DNA of 38,056 nucleotides. Origin: Ignavibacteria bacterium. GTDB taxonomy: Bacteria > Bacteroidota > Ignavibacteria > Tepidaquicellales > Tepidaquicellaceae. The position numbers were made by a program, and so were the translations under genes. Where the stretch lies: NCBI GenBank assembly GCA_016788375.1, contig JAEUSI010000014.1:1-38056 (forward strand), in the 5' to 3' direction. Positions 9,356 to 18,285 of this stretch are shown here, in pieces. The notes under the pieces were generated by a model that was not told where the DNA came from, did no database searches, and saw only the letters and a list, made by a program, of their open reading frames with translations. The number at the start of each line of letters is the position of its first letter. Position 1 is the first letter of the stretch.

Positions 9356-9402
9356 TGAACAGTCAGTTCGGAATATTAAAATTAATTTAAATAATAAATA
9401 AA

Positions 9403-10728
9403 ATGCCTGACATTTCAGTAAATTTTGCAGGAATCAAATCACCGAATCCATTCTGGCTTGCATCTGCACCGCCGACAAATTCCGGATATCAGATTATGAA
9501 AGCATTTGATGCGGGATGGGGAGGAGCAGTCTGGAAAACTCTCGGAGTTCCGATTGTAAATGTTTCGAGCAGATACGGAAGCGTTAATTACAGGGATTCC
9601 AGAATGATCGGATTCAATAATATAGAACTTATTACCGACCGGCCGCTTAAGGATAATCTCAGAGAAATAGAAGAAGTTAAAAAATATTTTCCTGATCATG
9701 CTGTGATTGCTTCTTTAATGGTTGAAACAAGAGAGCAGTGGCATCAGATTGTCAGAGATGCAGAAAATGCAGGTGCTGACGGGCTTGAACTGAACTTCGG
9801 ATGTCCTCACGGAATGTGTGAAAGAGGCATGGGTTCGGCTGTAGGACAGGAGCCGGAGATTCTAAAGCTGATTGTAGGATGGGTTAAGGAAGTTGCAAAG
9901 AAACCGGTTATCGTCAAGCTTACTCCCAACATTTCAGATATAACAGAGCCGGCTGCAGCTGCGAAACTCGGAGGCGGTGATGCAATTTCACTTATTAATA
10001 CAATACAAAGCATCGTCGGTGTGGATTTAGATAACTTTGTTCCTTACCCTGTAGTTGACGGGAAAAGCACAAACGGCGGATACTGCGGTCCGGCTGTAAA
10101 GCCGATTGCCCTAAATATGGTTAAAAACTGCGCTCAGCATCCAGATGTAAATCTTCCGATTTCTGGTATAGGCGGTGTTGAGAACTGGAGAGATGCGGTG
10201 GAATTCATACTTCTCGGAGCCGGGACGGTTCAGGTCTGTACTGCGGTTATGCATTACGGATTCGGAATAATACGCGAAATGATTCCGGGTCTTGAAGGAT
10301 ATATGCGTGAAAAAGGATTTGACAATATTGCTCAGATAACCGGCAAAGCCCTGCCGAACGTTCTTAACTGGGAAAATTTAAATCTGGATTACAAAATAAT
10401 TGCGGAAATCAATAAGGATAAATGCATCGGATGCCAGCTTTGTTACATTGCATGCGAAGACGGCGCTCATCAGGCAATCGGACTTGGTTCAAACGGCACG
10501 CGGGTTCCGTATATTATTGAGGAAAACTGTGTCGGATGCAATCTCTGCTCACTCGTCTGTCCGGTTGAAGACTGCATTAGTATGGTAAGAAAAGACAGCG
10601 GTGAAAGTCATAAAACCTGGAAAGAAAGAACTGATGAAGGAAGCATACCTGTCACTTTCAACGATAAATTAGCAGGAGGACTTCATCATCAGATTCCCGA
10701 GCCTTTATCTGCATTAAAGAAGAGATAG
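9403..10728 (+). CDS. preA: Dihydropyrimidine dehydrogenase (NAD+) catalytic subunit, PreA-type
   Basis: FMN-dependent (beta/alpha)8 dihydroorotate-dehydrogenase-like domain, with NPFWLASAPPTN at the start, LELNFGCPHGMCERGMG around residues 127-143 (carrying the active-site cysteine region), KLTPNISDI and GIGGVENWRDAVEFILLGA. The last 100 residues carry two 4Fe-4S ferredoxin motifs, CIGCQLCYIAC and CVGCNLCSLVC. This is the PreA architecture, which reduces uracil and thymine together with the FAD/NAD partner PreT. Length 441 is close to the usual 410-420 plus a short tail. No preT-like gene is present within the window, so either the partner is elsewhere or another electron donor is used. Other two-subunit flavoenzymes share this fold, but the match to PreA is close throughout. 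Confidence 0.87.
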   Translation: MPDISVNFAGIKSPNPFWLASAPPTNSGYQIMKAFDAGWGGAVWKTLGVPIVNVSSRYGSVNYRDSRMIGFNNIELITDRPLKDNLREIEEVKKYFPDHAVIASLMVETREQWHQIVRDAENAGADGLELNFGCPHGMCERGMGSAVGQEPEILKLIVGWVKEVAKKPVIVKLTPNISDITEPAAAAKLGGGDAISLINTIQSIVGVDLDNFVPYPVVDGKSTNGGYCGPAVKPIALNMVKNCAQHPDVNLPISGIGGVENWRDAVEFILLGAGTVQVCTAVMHYGFGIIREMIPGLEGYMREKGFDNIAQITGKALPNVLNWENLNLDYKIIAEINKDKCIGCQLCYIACEDGAHQAIGLGSNGTRVPYIIEENCVGCNLCSLVCPVEDCISMVRKDSGESHKTWKERTDEGSIPVTFNDKLAGGLHHQIPEPLSALKKR

Positions 10729-11082
10729 CAAAATACAGATTTTTATAAATTTCCATAAAACGGGTATGATTTTTAATACACAATAAATTAGAGAATCAAG
10801 AAATAAAAAATCAAAGGCAGTTTAACATTGAATTTATTAATCTTCGAGGCAAAGATATAATTTAGTGTTTGTATGAATATCAGAAAATGCTGCATTTGTC
10901 ATTTCCGGTATTTCATGCAATGCAGAATGATATTTATAATTGCTTTGAATCTCTTTCATATTCTGATTATTTTTACTACAAGAAAAAAAATTGTATTTGT
11001 TAAGAAACCTCACAGTATGCCATTCTGAACCCCACAGAAAATCGGTTATTTTCAAAATAATGGAACCCGCGGGTATTAGATA
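10729..11082. other. 354-bp intergenic region without convincing gene
   Basis: A+T-rich spacer between preA and the HAD phosphatase gene. A 72-codon minus-strand frame (10837-11055) starts with TTG and has no recognisable domain; it is listed among rejected items. A perfect 10-bp palindrome ACCCGCGGGT (11065-11074) lies 9 nt before the HAD start, and its meaning is unknown. No terminator or tRNA was seen. Confidence 0.5.
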
Positions 11083-11943
11083 TTGAGTTTAAGTATAAAC
11101 GAATTAAAGAACAGATTTAAAAAAGTTAAGTTAATTGTTTCGGATATTGACGGAACTCTTGTTAACAGTGAAAATGAAATCAGCGAACTGACCGTACAGC
11201 TTGTAAAAAAGCTGAAGGAAAAGAATATTCTGTTTTCATTTGCATCGCAGAGAGTTCATTCTTCTATAGTTCCACTCGCTGATGAGCTTGATATCAGAAT
11301 TCCGTTTATTTCTCTTAACGGTTCCCTGATTCAGAATTCCAAAGGAGACACTATATTAAACAAGTCCGTTATTGACAGAAAGCATGTCGAAAAAGCCATA
11401 AAGCTTGCAGGCAACAACTATATTAAAATCGCATTCTGCTACAATGATAAAATCATCTATACAGAAGATAATTCCGTCCTGAAGGATTTTATGTCGAGAC
11501 TCGGAACGACTTATTCAATGGTGGACAGTTACGAAGATTACACCGACAATGTCCTCGAGATTATATTGTCAGGAAACGACCGCAGGATTATGAAGAGCAT
11601 TCAGAAGAAAATCACTCCTCCGTTCGGTCTTCATTTAAAAGTAAAATATTACCGCTCACAGACATATCAGGGTGTTTTTAATATTGAGATAGTAAGAAAA
11701 GGAATCAACAAAAAAACCGGGCTGAAAATTCTTTCGAGATATCTGAATCTGAATAAGAATGAAGTTATGGTTTTCGGCGACTGGTATAATGACAGGGATT
11801 TGTTTCAGTTTGGCGGAACAAACATAGCTCTCGAGAATGCCGTTGATGAACTCAAGGAAATGGCAGATTATGTCAGTGATAAGTCAAACGATGATGACGG
11901 AGTAGGAGATTTCCTGAAAATGTTTTATGACAGTATAAGCTGA
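11083..11943 (+). CDS. Cof-type HAD-superfamily (IIB) phosphatase
   Basis: Soluble haloacid-dehalogenase phosphatase, 286 residues. Motif I is VSDIDGTLV (nucleophile Asp21, acid Asp23). The second motif is close to FASQRVHSS. Lys in the KGINKKTGLKIL segment and the late motif VFGDWYNDRDLF supply the remaining Mg-binding residues. The insert between motifs I and III and the KG(I/V)xKxxGLK pattern are those of the Cof/YbiV type, which act on sugar phosphates, FMN or pyridoxal phosphate; the substrate here is unknown. It starts with TTG at 11083, as no in-frame ATG exists before the catalytic motif. The next gene, a methyltransferase, follows after 6 nt, suggesting co-transcription. Confidence 0.87.
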   Translation: MSLSINELKNRFKKVKLIVSDIDGTLVNSENEISELTVQLVKKLKEKNILFSFASQRVHSSIVPLADELDIRIPFISLNGSLIQNSKGDTILNKSVIDRKHVEKAIKLAGNNYIKIAFCYNDKIIYTEDNSVLKDFMSRLGTTYSMVDSYEDYTDNVLEIILSGNDRRIMKSIQKKITPPFGLHLKVKYYRSQTYQGVFNIEIVRKGINKKTGLKILSRYLNLNKNEVMVFGDWYNDRDLFQFGGTNIALENAVDELKEMADYVSDKSNDDDGVGDFLKMFYDSIS

Positions 11944-11949
11944 CATAAA

Positions 11950-12723
11950 TTGAACGGAAAAGAATACGATAAAATAGCTGATGTTTACGATAAAGTAATC
12001 GGTGATTTTTCAGACACTTCTGATTATTTAAACAGGACTTTAAAAAAGTATTTTAAACAGGGAAAAGATAAACCAGCTTTGCTCGAACTCGGCTGCGGCA
12101 CAGGGAATAATCTTATTGCCCTGAAAGACAGATTCAGAATAACCGGAATTGATTCTTCGGCAAAAATGCTGTCGGCAGCGAAAAAGAAAATTCCCGGCGC
12201 GGACTTTTATATAAAAGATATACGCAGTTTTTCTTTCGGTAAAAAATTCGACATTATATTCTGTCTTTATGATACGTTAAATCACCTGACATATTTCGAT
12301 GAATGGAAAAAATTATTCCGCAATGTTTCCGGTCATTTAAAATATTCCGGTATTTTTATTTTCGACATTAATACGCTTTACAAGCTTAAAAATTTCGCCG
12401 CAGTATCTCCGCTGATAAACAAGATTGAAAAGAATTATCTTATAGCAGACATCAGCAGGCTATCGGGTAATGTGTTTAACTGGAATCTGAAAATATTCAA
12501 GAACACAATCCGTGAAAATTACAAACTCACTGAAGCGGATATAAAGGAAGCATCGTTTGATGTTAAAATTATTAAAGATGAACTTAAAAAGAATTTTGAA
12601 ATAATCAGAATTGAAGAAGAATCCGGTATCAGGGCGGATAAGCATTCGGAACGGATTTACTTTATCTGTAAAAAAAAAGTAAAAAGTAATATAAGCCGAA
12701 ACAAAATTAATTTGCAAATCTGA
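11950..12723 (+). CDS. Class I SAM-dependent methyltransferase
   Basis: 257 residues with the usual Rossmann methyltransferase order: YDKIADVYDKVI at the start, the SAM-binding glycine loop LLELGCGTGNN (residues about 43-53), the acidic end of strand 2 ITGIDSSAKML, the motif DFYIKDIRSF and the motif IIFCLYDTLNHL, then a beta-sheet C-terminal half. The DTLNHL pattern resembles small-molecule methyltransferases of the methyltransf_25/11 group. The substrate cannot be told. It starts with TTG at 11950, 6 nt after the HAD gene, and ends 10 nt before the formimidoyltransferase gene, so the three may form one transcript. Confidence 0.82.
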   Translation: MNGKEYDKIADVYDKVIGDFSDTSDYLNRTLKKYFKQGKDKPALLELGCGTGNNLIALKDRFRITGIDSSAKMLSAAKKKIPGADFYIKDIRSFSFGKKFDIIFCLYDTLNHLTYFDEWKKLFRNVSGHLKYSGIFIFDINTLYKLKNFAAVSPLINKIEKNYLIADISRLSGNVFNWNLKIFKNTIRENYKLTEADIKEASFDVKIIKDELKKNFEIIRIEEESGIRADKHSERIYFICKKKVKSNISRNKINLQI

Positions 12724-12733
12724 TAAACTTAAT

Positions 12734-14353
12734 ATGAAAAAAATAGTAGAATGTGTTCCCAATATTTCCGAAGGCAGAGATGAAACGATTATCAATGCAT
12801 GCGCGGATGCAGTAAGAAGAGTTCAGGGTGTAACTCTGCTTGATGCAGATCCGGGGAAATCGACGAACAGAACAGTCTTTACATTTGTCGGTGATCCTGA
12901 ATCCGTAACCGAAGCAGCATTTCAGTTTTCAAAAACTGCATATGAACTTATAGACATGACAAAGCATTCGGGTGAACATCCGCGGATGGGAGCGGTTGAT
13001 GTTGTGCCGTTTGTACCGGTGGCAAATGTTACTACGGAAGAATGCGTTCAATGTGCCTTAAATTACGGTAGAAGAGTCGGTGAAGAACTCGGTGTTCCGG
13101 TTTATCTATATGAAGAAGCATCACTGAATCCGGAAAGAAAAATGCTGAAACAGATCCGTTCGGGAGAATACGAAGGATTAAAGGATAAAATTTACAAGCC
13201 CGAATGGAAACCGGATTTCGGACCTCAGGAATTTGTACCGAAGTCAGGAGCAACTGTAACGGGGTCGAGATTTTTTCTGATTGCATACAATGTTAACATT
13301 CTCGGAACAAAGGAACAGGCTCATAAAATAGCTTTAAATGTCCGGGAACAGGGAAGAGGCGAAGATTCTCCCGGCACACTGAAGGCAGTGAAGGGAATCG
13401 GCTGGTATGTCAATGAATACAATATGGCGCAGGTTTCCATGAATCTTGATAATTATTTGATTACTCCCCCTCATACTGCATTCGAAGAATGCGCAAAAGA
13501 AGCGCGTGAAATGAATCTTGCGGTCTGCGGAAGCGAACTCGTCGGATTAATTCCTCTTGAAGCGATGTTATCAGCCGCTGAATATTATATAAAAAAAGAA
13601 AATCTTTTTATACTTGACGAAATGCAGAAAATCAGGCTGGTAACAGACAGACTGGGCTTATCCTCAATCTCAGAATTCATTCCCGAAAAAAGAATCATTG
13701 AATACATGATAAAGGAAGATTCTTCGGAGCCGCTGGCATCTCTTACGGTAAGAAGTTTTGTCGAACTTGTCGGAGCCAGAACATCAGCTCCCGGCGGAGG
13801 AAGTGTATCTGCGCTAATAGCTTCACTCGGCGCAGCTCTCGGAGCAATGACAGGATGGATGAGTTACGGAAACAAGAAATTCGAACATCTTGACAAAGTA
13901 ATGAGAAAGCTGATAGCACCTCTTCACAATAAAATGAAAGAGCTTATTCCCCTGATTGACGCCGATACGAATGCGTTTAATGACTATATGACGGCAATGA
14001 AAATGCCGAAGAATACTGACGGAGAGAAAAAACTCCGCAGCGAAAAAATGCAGGAAGGTTTGAAGAAAGCGATTTATGTTCCGCTTTCAGTAATGAGGAT
14101 TTCGGATTCATGCTGGGAATGGATGATACTTATGGCGAAAGACGGCAACATATCTTCAGCAAGCGATCTCGAAGTCGGAGCCAAGTCTCTTGAGACGGGA
14201 ATATGGGGTGCATATAAGAATGTAGAGATTAATATTCATTCGATTGAAGATGAGAATTATAAAAAGGAAATTCTTGATGAAGCAAATCTGATACTTGAGA
14301 ATTCAGTGAAGAATCTCAAAAAAGTCTGCAGTACTCTTGAAAAACGGAAATGA
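12734..14353 (+). CDS. ftcD: Bifunctional glutamate formimidoyltransferase / formimidoyl-THF cyclodeaminase
   Basis: 539 residues, the length of the fused animal-type enzyme. The first domain (1 to about 320) transfers the formimino group from formiminoglutamate to tetrahydrofolate. It shows KIVECVPNISEGR, then KHSGEHPRMGAVDVVPFVPV with the expected active-site His, and RFFLIAYNVNI. The second domain (about 335-539, SFVELVGARTSAPGGGSVSALIASLGAALGAMTGWM) is the FTCD_C cyclodeaminase, which releases ammonia and gives 5,10-methenyl-THF. Together they complete histidine breakdown and feed the one-carbon pool. Neither the hut genes nor other folate genes are nearby. The start is ATG with no clear Shine-Dalgarno. 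Many bacteria encode the two domains separately, so the fused form is a notable variant. Confidence 0.93.
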   Translation: MKKIVECVPNISEGRDETIINACADAVRRVQGVTLLDADPGKSTNRTVFTFVGDPESVTEAAFQFSKTAYELIDMTKHSGEHPRMGAVDVVPFVPVANVTTEECVQCALNYGRRVGEELGVPVYLYEEASLNPERKMLKQIRSGEYEGLKDKIYKPEWKPDFGPQEFVPKSGATVTGSRFFLIAYNVNILGTKEQAHKIALNVREQGRGEDSPGTLKAVKGIGWYVNEYNMAQVSMNLDNYLITPPHTAFEECAKEAREMNLAVCGSELVGLIPLEAMLSAAEYYIKKENLFILDEMQKIRLVTDRLGLSSISEFIPEKRIIEYMIKEDSSEPLASLTVRSFVELVGARTSAPGGGSVSALIASLGAALGAMTGWMSYGNKKFEHLDKVMRKLIAPLHNKMKELIPLIDADTNAFNDYMTAMKMPKNTDGEKKLRSEKMQEGLKKAIYVPLSVMRISDSCWEWMILMAKDGNISSASDLEVGAKSLETGIWGAYKNVEINIHSIEDENYKKEILDEANLILENSVKNLKKVCSTLEKRK

Positions 14354-14403
14354 AACCGGAAGAGTAATTTGTTTCTTTTTCATAAACCATAATTTATAGT
14401 GTT

Positions 14404-16374
14404 CTGAAAAAGAATTTAACATACATCATTTTATTTGTTCTGCTTGTAGCTGCTCCTGTAAAAGGATCAACAGACAGCAGTCTTGTGGCTTATTATCCGT
14501 TTAACAATAATGCGAATGATGAAAGCGGGAACGGAAATCACGGAACAAACTACGGGGCTGCGCTTTCAACAGACAGGTTCGGAACTGCAAACAGCGCATA
14601 TTCATTCAACAGGAATTATATTGAAATTCCGAATTCGTCAAGTCTTCAGTCTCCCGTAAATTCTCTTACAGTTTCTTTCTGGACATACATTACACAATGG
14701 GATGCGGGTTTTGCTGCATTTCTTGCCAAATCAAATACGGCTTCTCAGGGACAATACGGATCAGCCGCTTCTTCTGTTCCTTATATTCAGTTTGATCTCG
14801 GAGGACAGTATTTAAGATTCACAAAAACCTTAAGCCGGAATATCTGGTATTTCATCTGTTACAAATGGGACGGACAAAAAATCAGATATTACATAAACGG
14901 CGCACAGACAGATTCTGCATCATTCACCGGACCTTTCATTTCGGACAGTTATCCGCTCCAGTTAGGCAGGCACACTTCAGGTACAGCAAAATATTTAAGA
15001 GGAAAACTCGATGATGTAAGAATTTACAAAAGAGCTCTTACTGATTCAGAGATTCTGAATCTGAGCAAAGAAAGATATCTTAATATAAAAATCATACCTC
15101 AGGGATTTTATAATACTCTAAATTCAAAATTAAACAAAAGCGATACCGTCAGAATATACCTGAGAGAATCAGTTTCACCTTTCAGAATCGCTGATTCGTC
15201 AAAAGCAGTAATTGATTCAGTGACATTTCAGGGAACATTCAGATTCTTCGTAAATCCGGGGTCTTATTATATTGTCTTAAATCACAGGAACAGCATTGAA
15301 ACGTGGAGCAATCTTCCGTTTTATATTGATGAAACAAATTATACATATGACTTCACAACTTCCTATTCCCAGGCATACGGAAATAATTTATTTTTTAACG
15401 GAAGCAGGTACTGTATTTTCGGAGGGGATGTAAATCAGGATGAAACAGTAGATGCATCAGATTTAAGCAGCACGGAAAATGACGCTTATATTTCGGCTGC
15501 GGGATATTTAAAGACGGACATAACGGGTGATAATTATACAGACGCTTCTGATGTAAGCATTGTCGAAAATAATGCGGTCAGCAATGTAAGTTCCGTCAGT
15601 CCGCTGACGAATCTGGCACCGTGCAGTTTATCCTGTGAAAGATTTATTTCATGGTCAGGATTTCTGTGGTGTGTAAGAAGTTCAAATGAGACTAAATGTT
15701 ATCCGGGACCTAATTATTATTCCGGAAGCAGCGATAATGTGAGGGTTGACAGTTCGGGAGACCTGCATCTCCGGATTACCAAACGGAACGGGAAATTTTA
15801 TTGCGCAGAACTCTTTACTGTAGAGGCTGTCAGTTACGGCTTATACACATTCTACGTTACCGGAAGGCTTGATACGCTTGACAGAAACATAGTCGCTGGA
15901 ATTTTCACATGGAACGACAAAAACTGTCTTACAAACGCAAACAGTGAAATTGACATAGAATTTACGAGATGGGGCAAGGAAGGAAATCCCGATGTGATTG
16001 AATATTCCGTACAGCCTGCAAACGGCGGGAATGAAACCGAAAGATTTACATCATGGCCTTTGCAGTATACAGGAAACAATACGGTTCATTTCATGAACTG
16101 GACTCCGAATCTGATTTACTGGTCAAGTTATAAGGGGCATACGAACCCGCCGTCTGAAAACGATCTGATTTCTTACTGGTCGTTTAATACAAACAATCCA
16201 CCGAAGAGCAGTGAAAACTGCAATTCAAATCCGATAATAATTCCTGATCCGGAAGACAATACACAAATTAATCTGAATTTCTGGTTAAACCACGGAAGTT
16301 ATCCTTCCGACAATGCTGAAGCTGAAATAATTATTCACAGGCTGGAATATCTTCCGGAAGTTTATGCGAGATAG
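14404..16374 (+). CDS. Secreted LamG / dockerin-like / GH16-like protein with apparent CTG start
   Basis: The first ATG/GTG/TTG in frame is GTG 14485, but this would delete the export signal. The open frame continues upstream to the TAA at 14383. From CTG 14404 it encodes MKKNLTYIILFVLLVAAPVK with Met for the first codon, a good signal peptide, so I place the start there (656 residues; not confirmed). Residues about 35-200 form a LamG/concanavalin domain (VAYYPFNNNANDESGNGNHG to LRGKLDDVRIYKRALTDSEI). Two calcium-loop repeats at about 342 and 372 (DVNQDETVDASD and DITGDNYTDASD) resemble dockerin type I. The last 230 residues look like GH16, with EIDIEF placing the catalytic pair near Glu515/Glu519. 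There is no T9SS tail. The substrate is probably a beta-glucan or related polysaccharide, by inference. Confidence 0.72.
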   Translation: MKKNLTYIILFVLLVAAPVKGSTDSSLVAYYPFNNNANDESGNGNHGTNYGAALSTDRFGTANSAYSFNRNYIEIPNSSSLQSPVNSLTVSFWTYITQWDAGFAAFLAKSNTASQGQYGSAASSVPYIQFDLGGQYLRFTKTLSRNIWYFICYKWDGQKIRYYINGAQTDSASFTGPFISDSYPLQLGRHTSGTAKYLRGKLDDVRIYKRALTDSEILNLSKERYLNIKIIPQGFYNTLNSKLNKSDTVRIYLRESVSPFRIADSSKAVIDSVTFQGTFRFFVNPGSYYIVLNHRNSIETWSNLPFYIDETNYTYDFTTSYSQAYGNNLFFNGSRYCIFGGDVNQDETVDASDLSSTENDAYISAAGYLKTDITGDNYTDASDVSIVENNAVSNVSSVSPLTNLAPCSLSCERFISWSGFLWCVRSSNETKCYPGPNYYSGSSDNVRVDSSGDLHLRITKRNGKFYCAELFTVEAVSYGLYTFYVTGRLDTLDRNIVAGIFTWNDKNCLTNANSEIDIEFTRWGKEGNPDVIEYSVQPANGGNETERFTSWPLQYTGNNTVHFMNWTPNLIYWSSYKGHTNPPSENDLISYWSFNTNNPPKSSENCNSNPIIIPDPEDNTQINLNFWLNHGSYPSDNAEAEIIIHRLEYLPEVYAR

Positions 16375-16745
16375 AGAATTCCTTAATGCTGCCTTAACTG
16401 CCAAAAATAATTGATATATGATTTTGCCGGGTTTCACGGTTCATAAAACACAGCAGATGATTATATCAGTGAATCCAAACGATTACAGGCAAAGGCAACT
16501 GCTTTAATGTTAAATCCAGTACAGCTGCGGGCTGTTAGTAAATAATACTGATTTCGGAATTATTACACATCATTTTCTGGCACATTGAGCTGATCCCTCA
16601 TCCGCATGCTTTATGATTTGAAATAAGAAATTTTTTTAATTAGTTTTTAAAAAAATACTGCTGTATTAAAGAAAAAGAATTAAATAAAGACAAACCTCCC
16701 CGTTTAGAAAAGACATCTCAGAATTTAAGCGCATTAAGAAATATT
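16375..16745. other. Intergenic region whose last part probably encodes the TPR protein's N-terminus
   Basis: Bases 16375-16643 show no gene, hairpin terminator or tRNA. From 16644 the frame of the next gene is open without a stop and reads like coding sequence: after ATT 16665 comes KEKELNKDKPPRLEK, then TSQNLSALRNI. No ATG, GTG or TTG precedes GTG 16746 in that frame. Confidence 0.5.
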
Positions 16746-18185
16746 GTGCTTGATCTTGTAATAGTTTCAGTAATTTTTGTAATCTGCCTGCTTATTTATA
16801 AGGAAGTAAAAAAAGATACCATAATAATTGAGCCTTTTCAGATTCCGCTTGACCTTGAGAAACAGAATATTACAGGTCAGGCAATTGTAAACAAGCTTAT
16901 AGATAAAATAGAAGTAATTAAGCAGAAAGCCGATACTTCATACAAGAATCTTGACTTCAAGCCGGTGTTTTTTGACTCACAATTGGAAATAGTAATTCCG
17001 GGATCGGGCATTTCACTTAAATCACTTCTTCAGAATGTAAAAAACTTTCTCGGGAAAAAGCAAACTCGGATATCGGGGGAGGTTGTTCTGAACGGAGGCA
17101 GGATAAATCTTACTGTAAGAGTACTGGGTGAGCCATCAAAAACTTTTACCGGCGAACTTGCAGATCTTGATTCTCTGCTGGAAGATGCAGCAAGATATAT
17201 ACTCATATATACTCAGCCGTATCTCCTGGCATATTATCTTTATTACAATTACTCTGATGACAAGACAGAAGCTCTTGAAATGATACAATATTCACTGACT
17301 CACGATCCGAAGGATGACGATGCTATGGCTTATACTTTAGATGGTTTTATAAAGTATGACGAAAAGAAATATGAAGAATCAATCAGGCTTTATAAAAAAG
17401 CCCTTGATATTGATCCTGAATATACTGATGCATACAACGGCTGGGGTTTTTCTCTGTTTGAAATGAAAAGGTATGACGAAGCGGTTGAACTGTACAAAAA
17501 ATCAATCAGTATAAATCCTTCAAATATGTATGCTTATTATTACTGGGCTCTGCTTCTCGAAGAACAGGGAAAGATTAATGAAGCAGATGAAATGTTTAAC
17601 AATGCGCTTGAAAGAGATCCGAAAAACGGTGAAGTACTTAATGATTATGCAAGATTTCTGATCAGGACCGGTAAATTTGACAAGGCATATGCTCATCTTG
17701 AATCTGCGCTTGAAATAAATCCGAAAGATGCGGAAGCATTTTTAAATCTGGGAAATTATTATTTTGAACAGAAAAACTATCCCGAAGCTCTTGCTAATTA
17801 TCAGAAGGCGTATGAATTTAATCCTGCTTCCGTGAAAGCGTATACGGGAGAAGGAAAAGTTCTTTCGTTGATTTCAGACACGGCTTCACCGAAACAGAGT
17901 TTTATTAAAGCCATCGAACTTGATTCCTTATCTGAGGAAATTTACACTGAAATGGGAAAAGCATATTATGCGCAGAATAAGCTGCCGGAATCTTCGGAAA
18001 TGTTTTATAAGTCAATACAGCTTGATTCTTCCGATAAAGATGTATTTGTAATGCTGGGTGAAGTTCTGGTTAAAACGGGAAAAAGCAACGAAGCAATACA
18101 TGTTTATAAAAAAGCGCTTAGACAGCCCGGAAGTGACAGCGCTTTCTTTCTGGAGAAAATCAGAACTGCTGAAAAATCCGAATAA
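16746..18185 (+). CDS. Membrane-anchored TPR-repeat protein
   Basis: 479 residues from GTG 16746, possibly 506 if ATT 16665 is used. A single transmembrane segment (LDLVIVSVIFVICLLIY) lies at the N-terminus, followed by a soluble domain of about 150 residues with strand/helix character (LDFKPVFFDSQLEIVIPGSG, ISGEVVLNGGRINLTVRVLG). From about residue 180 onward there are eight or more tetratricopeptide repeats of 34 residues (YDEKKYEESIRLYKKALDID, MKRYDEAVELYKKSISINP and similar). TPRs mediate protein-protein contacts, and the anchor puts this protein at the inner membrane with the repeats on one side. No enzyme domain is seen. It is followed by the DUF4440-like gene about 100 nt downstream. 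Confidence 0.82.
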   Translation: MLDLVIVSVIFVICLLIYKEVKKDTIIIEPFQIPLDLEKQNITGQAIVNKLIDKIEVIKQKADTSYKNLDFKPVFFDSQLEIVIPGSGISLKSLLQNVKNFLGKKQTRISGEVVLNGGRINLTVRVLGEPSKTFTGELADLDSLLEDAARYILIYTQPYLLAYYLYYNYSDDKTEALEMIQYSLTHDPKDDDAMAYTLDGFIKYDEKKYEESIRLYKKALDIDPEYTDAYNGWGFSLFEMKRYDEAVELYKKSISINPSNMYAYYYWALLLEEQGKINEADEMFNNALERDPKNGEVLNDYARFLIRTGKFDKAYAHLESALEINPKDAEAFLNLGNYYFEQKNYPEALANYQKAYEFNPASVKAYTGEGKVLSLISDTASPKQSFIKAIELDSLSEEIYTEMGKAYYAQNKLPESSEMFYKSIQLDSSDKDVFVMLGEVLVKTGKSNEAIHVYKKALRQPGSDSAFFLEKIRTAEKSE

Positions 18186-18285
18186 TCCTCTTTTTAAAAT
18201 AAATTCAGTTAATCAGTCCCTGAATATAATCAGCCAGCCAGTTATTTCTTGTTCATTGTCACAGACATGTTTTTAAAATGTCTAA

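Noticed and set aside
10837-11055. 72-codon minus-strand frame in the preA-HAD gap
   Set aside because: It starts with TTG, lacks any recognisable domain or ribosome binding site, and is in an A+T-rich spacer where such frames arise by chance.
18058-18276. Small plus-strand frame overlapping the end of the TPR gene
   Set aside because: Lies largely within the TPR gene in another frame and continues into spacer; no motif.
18263-18283. Dyad AGACAT ... ATGTCT just before the DUF4440 gene
   Set aside because: Only 6 bp per arm, A+T-rich, no T run in terminator position; may be chance.
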